From DUAL01 sp964452095 (GTDB taxonomy: Bacteria; Bacteroidota; Bacteroidia; Flavobacteriales; BACL11): DNA of 6,074 nt. Below the pieces are notes generated by a model. That model had not been told where the DNA came from. It was given only the letters and a program-made list of their open reading frames with translations, and made no database searches. The translations under genes were made by a program, and so were the position numbers. The DNA is taken from assembly GCA_964452095.1 (NCBI GenBank), contig CAYVKX010000100.1, forward strand, positions 1-6,074, in the 5' to 3' direction. Shown in pieces: positions 1-5,571 of the stretch; the stretch's first letter is position 1, and every line of letters begins with the position of its first letter.

Positions 1-577
1 CATCTAAAAAATGGCCAATCTTTTCAAGAATAGTTACTGTATCTGCCATTTGTTTAGGGTGCTGTCCTAAATCCACTAACTGCTGAAAAAGTTCATCAAC
101 ATTTGTCATATTAAAATTTCCTGCAAGCACTAAGTTTCTAGTCTTCCAGTTATTTTGTCTTAAAAATGGGTGGCATTGTTCAATCGTATTTCCTCCAAAA
201 GTACCATACCTTAAATGCCCTAAAAATAACTCTCCAGTAAATGGCAAATTATCTTTCATCCAGTTTGGGTCTTTTAATTTTTCTGGATCATTTTGTTCAA
301 GCTCAACAAACCTTCTGTTTACTTGTTTAAATACATCTTGTATTGGGTTTGTAGCAACCGATCTTTTTCTACTGATGTATCTTTTCCCAGCTTCTACATC
401 TAGCTTTACATTAGCTAGTCCTACTCCATCTTGCCCTCTATTATGTTGCTTTTCCATCAACAAATACATCTTGTTCAATCCGTATAATGATGTTCCGTAT
501 TTCTTTTGATAAAACCCTAATGGTTTAAGTAATCGGAGCATTGCTACTCCACATTCGTGCTTTATGGCATCACTCAT
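1..577 (-). CDS. PurF-like class II glutamine amidotransferase, N-terminal part (partial)
   Basis: The first 192 residues are present; the C-terminus lies beyond the left edge. The protein starts MSDAIKHECGVAML. Cys9 is the expected N-terminal nucleophile of class II glutamine amidotransferases, exposed after removal of an 8-residue propeptide. Other family marks are the HNRGQDGVG segment (about 45-53), GHLRYGTFGG (about 120-129) with Arg123, the QCHPF segment (134-138), and AGNFNMTN (about 152-159), which aligns with the glutamine-binding/oxyanion segment. This domain hydrolyses glutamine to supply ammonia. In PurF the partner domain makes phosphoribosylamine from PRPP, the first step of purine synthesis. 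The long form with this N-terminus is, from memory, a Bacteroidota type of about 630 residues usually labelled amidophosphoribosyltransferase. The acceptor domain is not visible, so PRPP as substrate is inferred. ATG at 577 lies 24 bases after the glutaredoxin-like gene, consistent with the same operon. Confidence 0.88.
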   Translation of the reverse strand, partial: MSDAIKHECGVAMLRLLKPLGFYQKKYGTSLYGLNKMYLLMEKQHNRGQDGVGLANVKLDVEAGKRYISRKRSVATNPIQDVFKQVNRRFVELEQNDPEKLKDPNWMKDNLPFTGELFLGHLRYGTFGGNTIEQCHPFLRQNNWKTRNLVLAGNFNMTNVDELFQQLVDLGQHPKQMADTVTILEKIGHFLD

Positions 578-596
578 AGGGTTAGTTTTGGAAGTG

Positions 597-604
597 CAAA
601 ATTA
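597..604 (-). promoter_or_regulatory. Candidate -7 box before the amidotransferase gene
   Basis: On the minus strand this reads TAATTTTG, a full match to the Bacteroidota -7 consensus TAnnTTTG. It covers the stop codon of the upstream glutaredoxin-like gene and ends 19 bases before the amidotransferase ATG. No TTG is visible at the usual 17-23 base spacing upstream, so a promoter here is only suggested. It would give a very short leader and let the amidotransferase be transcribed apart from the three genes before it. Confidence 0.4.
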
Positions 605-841
605 ATCTTTATTCTCTATTATTTTCATTAATTTGCTAATTCCTGGATTTGAATATGCTACTCCATCAATTTCTAGTGTAGGAATCACTCTTCTGCCATC
701 ATTTATTTTTTCTACATAAGTTATTGCTTCAGGATTATCAGTAATTATAATGTATTCAAATTCAACTCCTTTTGATTCTAAAAATCGCTTTGCATTTACA
801 CAATCTGGACACCAATCGGCTCCATACATTTTAATTGTCAT
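602..841 (-). CDS. Glutaredoxin-like protein with CPDC active site
   Basis: A 79-residue single-domain thioredoxin-fold protein. The N-terminal strand leads to WCPDC, with the redox pair at Cys11 and Cys14. The thioredoxin-fold cis-proline motif is VIPT (Pro54), followed by a strand and a glycine-bearing turn (IDGVAYSNPG) as in glutaredoxins. No signal peptide is present, so it should act in the cytoplasm, reducing disulfides or mixed disulfides. The CPDC site is closer to NrdH-like and mycoredoxin-like small glutaredoxins than to the classic CPYC type, so glutathione need not be the reductant. Its start overlaps the last 11 bases of the upstream gene, suggesting translational coupling. The ATG is preceded by AT-rich sequence without a clear Shine-Dalgarno, which is normal in this phylum. 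Family is confident; partner and substrate are unknown. Confidence 0.88.
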   Translation of the reverse strand: MTIKMYGADWCPDCVNAKRFLESKGVEFEYIIITDNPEAITYVEKINDGRRVIPTLEIDGVAYSNPGISKLMKIIENKD

Positions 842-1127
842 TTTCTATTAGTTTAAATTTATATTTAGTTCTGTTTTGAATAATTGTGCACTGCTGACAA
901 TGCGATAAATAAGTAAATTGATATTCTAAATTAATCTCAAAACCCTTTTTTTCAGTTGTAAAAATCCCAGAACATTCCAAATCGCCATCTTCTGAAAATC
1001 TACTTATTTGGTAGTTTTTATCTTTTTTTTCAAGGCAAAACCAAGAGCCAGCCCCAATTCCACCAAGCCACTGAGCCAGAGAAGGAATCTTATTATTTTT
1101 TATTGGTGCTATTATTTTTCCTCTCAT
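831..1127 (-). CDS. Small conserved protein with a CxxC pair; possibly the detached C-terminal domain of a DUF6695-like protein
   Basis: A 98-residue protein without signal peptide or membrane segment. The N-terminal half holds a glycine-rich AQWLGGIGAGSWF stretch (about 18-30). The C-terminal half looks like beta strands and carries SHCQQC, with Cys77 and Cys80 as a CxxC pair that could bind metal or be redox-active. Its ATG overlaps the upstream stop in an ATGA junction (1124-1127), and its own end overlaps the glutaredoxin-like start by 11 bases. From memory, a WLGGIGAG-like stretch followed by a Cys-pair strand occurs as a C-terminal domain in longer Bacteroidota proteins whose front half resembles the upstream gene. 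If so, the two genes are a split of one protein, or one product broken by a frameshift. No enzymatic function can be assigned. Overlaps at both ends and a continuous open frame support a real gene. Confidence 0.7.
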   Translation of the reverse strand: MRGKIIAPIKNNKIPSLAQWLGGIGAGSWFCLEKKDKNYQISRFSEDGDLECSGIFTTEKKGFEINLEYQFTYLSHCQQCTIIQNRTKYKFKLIENDN

Positions 1128-1792
1128 TTTTCTATACTTTTAAGGTATGCTTTTATGGCACTTCTATTTATTTCCTCACAACTTCTATCGTCCACAATAA
1201 AATAGCTAGGGTTTGCAATTCCAACATTTCTTTTTGGAGATGGAGAGATACAGAAAGGATATTTTAGGCGTAAATTTTTTATCAATGAAGGGTTTGCTTT
1301 TTGCATTACAGAGGCAACAAAGCGAGAACAATTTGTTCCTGGGCGAATAAATGGTCCGTAAGAAATCATTCCTTTATTTTGCATTTTCTTGGCAAAATCA
1401 TATCCTTTTTCAAAATCTACTCCTGCTAAAATGGAGGCATACATTTTTCCTTCTCCATGATTGGATTTATTGCTGGAAATCTCTGAAAGAATATCCTGAA
1501 TATTTATAATACTATCTCCCTTAAAATTTGCAATTGTTTGCATTTTTAGTTCATGGTCGGTATGCTCGTTTCTTACTCTTCCACATCCTTTTGGGGTATG
1601 ATACCTGCCAAAATCAAAAAAATGAACCTTCCCATTTTCACCATTTACAAGCAAAATAGCCGAATGCCCAGCACGATATTTCCCATTTTTGGTAATGCCA
1701 AAAATATTGGTTACAAAATCGTACCAGCCGCCAGCTGATTCTACCATTACTTCTGGCCAAGCAAGCGGTATAATAAAATCGATAGTTTTCAA
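1124..1792 (-). CDS. DUF6695-like protein, probable permuted papain-like (NlpC/P60-type) fold
   Basis: A 222-residue protein without an export signal. The conserved-looking blocks are IIPLAWPEV (7-15), RAGHSAILLV (40-49), HFFDFGRY (57-64), GRVRNEHTD (71-79), HGEGKMYAS (112-120) and PGTNCSRFVASV (151-162). A His-bearing strand early (His43) followed by a late Cys at the start of a helix (Cys155) is the order expected of circularly permuted NlpC/P60-like domains, related to the LRAT/YiiX group, which act as peptidases, amidases or acyltransferases. The block pattern matches what I recall of the Bacteroidota family DUF6695; that name is from memory. The start is TTG at 1792: no in-frame ATG lies between it and the upstream TAG, and the first internal Met (16) would remove the first conserved block. 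It is first in the minus-strand row and overlaps the next gene by 4 bases. Substrate is unknown. Confidence 0.8.
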   Translation of the reverse strand: MKTIDFIIPLAWPEVMVESAGGWYDFVTNIFGITKNGKYRAGHSAILLVNGENGKVHFFDFGRYHTPKGCGRVRNEHTDHELKMQTIANFKGDSIINIQDILSEISSNKSNHGEGKMYASILAGVDFEKGYDFAKKMQNKGMISYGPFIRPGTNCSRFVASVMQKANPSLIKNLRLKYPFCISPSPKRNVGIANPSYFIVDDRSCEEINRSAIKAYLKSIEK

Positions 1793-1815
1793 ATTTAGTT
1801 GTTGTTTTGGAGTTG

Positions 1816-1823
1816 CAAAATAA
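1816..1823 (-). promoter_or_regulatory. Candidate -7 box for the minus-strand operon
   Basis: The minus strand reads TTATTTTG, one mismatch from the TAnnTTTG consensus, ending 23 bases before the TTG start at 1792. No TTG lies at the expected -33 distance. Support comes from what follows: the box and the bases after it (ATTTTGCAACTCCAAAAC) match the segment before the amidotransferase gene at 16 of 18 positions, at a similar distance from the start codon. Confidence 0.4.
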
Positions 1824-1906
1824 CATAAATTTTTGAATATTAAATTCTGAAGGTTATGCTAATCCCATTTTTGGGTGCGTAAGATTGAAACCCCTTTCCT
1901 TTCTGA

Positions 1907-1939
1907 TTGTATTACATTTAGCATTTTTGTTTATCTTTG
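1907..1939 (+). promoter_or_regulatory. Bacteroidota-type promoter of the CotH-domain gene
   Basis: TTG at 1907-1909 and TATCTTTG at 1932-1939 are separated by 22 bases. The pair fits the Bacteroidota consensus TTG, N17-23, TAnnTTTG with a full match at the -7 box. The ATG of the downstream gene begins at 1944, four bases after the box, about where transcription should start. The transcript is therefore expected to have almost no leader. This also argues against the longer reading frame that begins at GTG 1875, because the promoter would lie inside it. Confidence 0.65.
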
Positions 1940-1943
1940 CAAG

Positions 1944-4900
1944 ATGAATTTTTCTAATAAATATAAAATTTTACTGCTGATTTTTCTTTTCGGATGCTTC
2001 TTTTCTGCAAAAAGCCAAGTAGTAATCAATGAATATTCAGCTGCTAATTATGATAATTTTCAAGATAATTATGGAGAATATGAAGATTGGATTGAAATCT
2101 ATAATACAACAGGGGCTAATGTAGATTTAAGTGGTTGGTATTTATCAGATAAAGCTACAAATCTTACAAAATGGCAGTTTCCATCTTCTTTTATTGTTCC
2201 TGCCGGAAATGCTGTATTGGTTTATTGTTCTGGAAGGGATGAATTGATAGGCGCAAATGCACACACAAATTTCAAGCTCACACAAACTAAAGGAAACGAA
2301 AAAATAATTCTTACCGATAATAGTGGTACAACAGTTATCGATTCTTTAACAGTGATTCCTAACCAAAAAGGAGATAGTAGAGGAAGAACAACAAATGGGC
2401 TGAATACATGGAGTGTTTTTCAAACTCCAACTCCTGGTGCAAATAATACTGGAGCAATGCAGGAATACGCTACTACTCCAGTATTTTCTCAAACTTCTGG
2501 CTATTATCCGGCATCTATCAACCTGAGCATTACTTCCCCCGATCCAAATATCACGATTTATTATACCATAAATGGAGATTATCCTGATAATACCGCCACT
2601 CAATATATCGGTCCGATTACGGTTGCCTCTACCCAAGTAGTAAAGGCAGTGGCTTATAGCTCAAATGTCAATATCCCTCAAAGTTTTATTACTTATAATA
2701 CTTACTTTATTAATAGTACGCACACTATTCCAATAGTATCAATTGCAGGCGATCAAGTAGATAATTTACTTAATGGTAATGGGTCGCTTGACCCTCAAGG
2801 AACTTTTGAATATTTTGGGGCTAACGGACAATTAATTGATGAAACCACAGGAGAATTTAACAAGCACGGGAATGATTCTTGGTTTTATAACCAAAGAGGA
2901 TTTGATTTTATTGCTAGAGATCAATTCGGATATAATTACGCCATTCAAGATCAGATTTTTCCAAATAAAAGCCGAGATAAGTATCAAAGAATAATCTTAA
3001 AAGCTGCCGCAAATGATAATTTTTCTTTTGAGGATGGGGCTCATATTAGAGATGGTTATGTGCATGCCCTTTCACAAGCAGCTGATTTAAGAATGGATGA
3101 ACGCTCTTATGCTCCCTGCATTGTTTATCTGAATGGGGATTATTGGGGAGTTTATGAATTAAGAGAAAAAGTAGATGACCATGATTTTACCGATTATTAT
3201 TACGATCAGGATAAAAACAACTTACAATACTTAAAAACTTGGGGGGCAACTTGGTCAGAATATGGTGGCCCAGCAGCCCAAAACGATTGGGATACTTTCA
3301 AAAATTTTGTGTTAAGTAATCCTATGTCGGTTCAAGCGAATTACAATCAGGCAAAAAGCCAATACAACACAGGAAGTTTGATCGATTATTTTCTGCTAAA
3401 TATGTACACAGTTTGTATGGATTGGCTCAATTGGAACACATCTTGGTGGAGAGGAATGGATCCTAATGGAGATAAGAAAAAATGGCGCTACTCTCTTTGG
3501 GATATGGATGCTACTTTTGGGCATTACATTAATTATACTGGTGTGCCAAATACTACTCCTGCTGCCGATCCTTGCGATCCTAGTAGTTTGAATGATCCTG
3601 GAAATCAAGGGCATGTTCCAATTTGGAATGAAATGCTTACCAACCAAGAGTTTTTTGACAACTATATTAATCGGTGGTCGGATATGTCTAACACTTATTT
3701 CTCTTGTTCTTATATGATTTCGTTTTTAGATAGTATGATAAATATTATTGACCCTGAAATGCCAGGACAAATAAACAAATGGGGAGGAGGAACTTATGCC
3801 GATTGGCAACAAAATGTACAAGATTTAAGAGATTTTATCAACCAAAGATGCAGTACAATAAACGCTTCTTTTGTGAACCCTTGTTATCCACAACTTTCTG
3901 GACCTTATAATGTAACTGTAATTATTGATGGAATTGGAGAGGTGAAAATGAGTGGGATTACTATTGATCAAAATAATTCTGGTTGGACAGGGCAGTATTT
4001 TGGCGGGGTTACTTTGCCATTTGATGTGAAAAGTGGCACATTTTATTGGTGGGAAATAGCACCAACTAACACCTATATTTTTGATTCCATAGTAGATACT
4101 TTAGCTTTAAATTTATTAGGAGATGTTACCGTTACCGCTCATTTTATTCCTCCTGTGGAGTATAAAGATATTGTGTATATGGTAATGCCAACTGGAACAA
4201 ATTCAACTATTGATGCTGGCGGAACTATTTTGAATGCTTTCCCAAGCACTGAAACTTATGTGCTTGGAGATACAGTTTTGCTCAACCCAACTATTGATCC
4301 TCTATATTATTTCGATTATTGGGAGGCAGATAGCAGTATAATTCTGCCAAACACCAATACACAGCAAGTGAGTTTTTATGCTAATTATACTGATACTATT
4401 CGTTTGCATACTTTGCTAAAACCAACTATTACTTCTTTTATTGGAGGTGGAGATACCCTTTGTGCTAATGAAAATAAAACGGCAGAAATTTCTGTTAATT
4501 TTAATGGAATATCTCCATTTACTTTTGTGTATGAAATTGATGGCATTGCTCAAAACACTATTATAACTTCTGATAACCCTTATATTATTTCTACAGATGT
4601 GGCAGGGGCTTACACCCTTCAATCTTATGCAGATGCAACAGGAATTGGTGTAACTTCTGGCTCTGCTTATGTTGTTGAAAATATTCCTCCAAATTCTCAA
4701 TTTAGAATAAGTCCTAGTGAGGAAATTTCTATTCTAAATCCGGAAGCCCATTTTATTGCAGATACCACCGGGATTGCGAATTGGCATTGGAATTTTGGAG
4801 ACAACTCCTTTGATAGTTTGATTTACAATCCTTATCATACCTATCCTGATTCTGTGGGAGTTTACCAAATTACTTTGATGGTAGAAGGGAAAAATAATTG

Positions 4901-5240
4901 TACTGACACTACCTTTAGCCAACTTTGGGTAAAGGATGAATATTGGCTTTATATCCCAAATAGTTTTACGCCAGATTTGGACGGAATAAATGATAAATTC
5001 TGCATCAATTATCACGCTATAAGAGAGGAAACATTTAGCTTCCAAATTTTCAATCGTTTTGAAGAAATGATTTATTCTACTACCAATATCTATGATTTGG
5101 ATTGCGAAAATGGTTGGGACGGAAACCACTGGGAAAGTGGCAAAGAACTCCCAATGGGAACTTATGTTTACAAAATTTACTTCAAAGATTTTGAAGGATG
5201 GAAACACCAAGATGCTGGCTATATCAATATTATCCGATAA
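1944..5240 (+). CDS. Secreted CotH kinase-like multidomain protein with T9SS type B sorting domain
   Basis: A 1098-residue exported protein. Approximate domains: signal peptide 1-25 (MNFSNKYK then a hydrophobic core, ending SAKSQ); lamin-tail-like domain 26-168 (opens VVINEYSA; DWIEIYN; LSGWYLSD); chitobiase/hexosaminidase C-terminal-like domain 177-255 (ITIYYTINGDYP); CotH kinase-like domain 260-640; two beta-rich repeats 652-736 and 738-826; an Ig-like stretch 827-910; PKD domain 914-998 (NWHWNFGDN); gliding-motility-associated C-terminal domain 999-1098 (IPNSFTPDLDGINDKF to the terminal GYINIIR). In the CotH part, DWLNWN (from Asp493) and WDMDATFG (from Trp519) match the catalytic and metal-binding segments of this atypical protein-kinase fold; YLNGDYWGVYELREK (395-409) is also typical. 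The product should cross the inner membrane by Sec and the outer membrane by T9SS, ending at the cell surface or outside. The nearest catalytic homologue known to me is the spore-coat kinase CotH; the substrate here is unknown. The ATG at 1944 is preferred over GTG 1875 because it opens the signal peptide and follows the promoter. Confidence 0.93.
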   Translation: MNFSNKYKILLLIFLFGCFFSAKSQVVINEYSAANYDNFQDNYGEYEDWIEIYNTTGANVDLSGWYLSDKATNLTKWQFPSSFIVPAGNAVLVYCSGRDELIGANAHTNFKLTQTKGNEKIILTDNSGTTVIDSLTVIPNQKGDSRGRTTNGLNTWSVFQTPTPGANNTGAMQEYATTPVFSQTSGYYPASINLSITSPDPNITIYYTINGDYPDNTATQYIGPITVASTQVVKAVAYSSNVNIPQSFITYNTYFINSTHTIPIVSIAGDQVDNLLNGNGSLDPQGTFEYFGANGQLIDETTGEFNKHGNDSWFYNQRGFDFIARDQFGYNYAIQDQIFPNKSRDKYQRIILKAAANDNFSFEDGAHIRDGYVHALSQAADLRMDERSYAPCIVYLNGDYWGVYELREKVDDHDFTDYYYDQDKNNLQYLKTWGATWSEYGGPAAQNDWDTFKNFVLSNPMSVQANYNQAKSQYNTGSLIDYFLLNMYTVCMDWLNWNTSWWRGMDPNGDKKKWRYSLWDMDATFGHYINYTGVPNTTPAADPCDPSSLNDPGNQGHVPIWNEMLTNQEFFDNYINRWSDMSNTYFSCSYMISFLDSMINIIDPEMPGQINKWGGGTYADWQQNVQDLRDFINQRCSTINASFVNPCYPQLSGPYNVTVIIDGIGEVKMSGITIDQNNSGWTGQYFGGVTLPFDVKSGTFYWWEIAPTNTYIFDSIVDTLALNLLGDVTVTAHFIPPVEYKDIVYMVMPTGTNSTIDAGGTILNAFPSTETYVLGDTVLLNPTIDPLYYFDYWEADSSIILPNTNTQQVSFYANYTDTIRLHTLLKPTITSFIGGGDTLCANENKTAEISVNFNGISPFTFVYEIDGIAQNTIITSDNPYIISTDVAGAYTLQSYADATGIGVTSGSAYVVENIPPNSQFRISPSEEISILNPEAHFIADTTGIANWHWNFGDNSFDSLIYNPYHTYPDSVGVYQITLMVEGKNNCTDTTFSQLWVKDEYWLYIPNSFTPDLDGINDKFCINYHAIREETFSFQIFNRFEEMIYSTTNIYDLDCENGWDGNHWESGKELPMGTYVYKIYFKDFEGWKHQDAGYINIIR

Positions 5241-5255
5241 GGATATTAGAACTGA

Positions 5256-5290
5256 TTTGCAGCTTTAGTTCCTTTAAGTTTATAACTTTA
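5256..5290 (+). promoter_or_regulatory. Candidate promoter before the broken sigma factor gene
   Basis: TTTG at 5256-5259 and TAACTTTA at 5283-5290 are 23 bases apart. The second is one base off TAnnTTTG. Transcription would start near 5295, inside the tandem repeat that leads to the ATG at 5312. If active it could also drive the peroxiredoxin at 5572. The -7 box overlaps a weak AAGTT/AACTT dyad (5276-5288), which may be chance in AT-rich sequence. Confidence 0.35.
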
Positions 5291-5292
5291 CC

Positions 5293-5312
5293 ATTCTTTA
5301 AAATTCTTTAAA
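5293..5312 (+). repeat. Perfect tandem duplication of ATTCTTTAAA
   Basis: The 10-base unit ATTCTTTAAA occurs twice with no gap (5293-5302 and 5303-5312). The last A of the second copy is the first base of the ATG start codon, so copy-number change would alter the leader or the start context of the sigma factor gene. Confidence 0.8.
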
Positions 5313-5524
5313 TGAGTGAAATTTCAGATTGGGTAAAACAATATAGTGATGACTTATATAATTGGGCTTATTACAAAATATCCAAGAAAGAATTAGCAGA
5401 GGATTTAGTGCAAGAAACTTTTTTCTCAGCACTAAAATCCATTCATAATTTTAAAGAAAATAGCAGTGCTAAAACTTGGCTTTTTTCTATTCTCAACAAT
5501 AAAATTACGGAATTTATATTATAG
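5312..5524 (+). pseudogene. ECF sigma-70 factor remnant: region 2 only, frameshifted
   Basis: The 70-residue product matches region 2 of ECF sigma factors: DLYNWAYYKISKKELAEDLVQETFF (about 14-38) covers regions 2.1-2.2 and AKTWLFSILNNKI (53-65) covers region 2.4, which reads the -10-type promoter element. After KITEF the frame ends at TAG 5522-5524. Omitting one base near 5516 (A in TTTATAT) gives KITEFYYRNRQTK, the usual K-I-x-D/E-Y/F-Y-R ending of region 2.4. That frame stays open to TAA 5610-5612 but is low-complexity and does not resemble region 4. Only 47 bases separate the stop from the next gene, so the roughly 100 residues of linker and region 4 are missing. This points to a decayed gene carrying both a frameshift and a deletion. 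A sequencing error could explain the shift but not the missing domain. A functional region-2-only protein is possible but less likely. Confidence 0.75.
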
Positions 5525-5571
5525 AAATAGACAAACAAAAAATAATCGAAAAATTAATTATTTATTAACTT

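Noticed and set aside
1638..1826. A minus-strand frame starting with ATG at 1826, overlapping the papain-like gene
   Set aside because: Its product shows no family features and the ATG lies in the -7 box region; the other frame carries all the conserved blocks.
1864..1875. CCCA-TTTT-TGGG dyad in the divergent intergenic region as an operator or terminator
   Set aside because: A 4-bp stem is too short to separate from chance.
1875..1943. A 23-residue N-terminal extension of the CotH-domain protein beginning at GTG
   Set aside because: It contains the promoter, is not signal-peptide-like, and the Met at 1944 starts a normal signal peptide.
1980..2018. Possible lipobox (LFGC) in the signal peptide of the CotH-domain protein
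   Set aside because: Phe at the -2 position is atypical, and T9SS type B cargo normally has an ordinary signal peptide; cleavage after SAKSQ fits better.
4734..5210. A 158-codon minus-strand open frame inside the CotH-domain gene
   Set aside because: It lies opposite the clear PKD and sorting domains and has no recognisable domain; the same applies to the other open frames opposite or overlapping the real genes.
5249..5271. GAACT/AGTTC inverted repeat after the CotH-domain gene as a terminator
   Set aside because: Only a 5-bp stem with a 13-base loop, not GC-rich and without a following T run.
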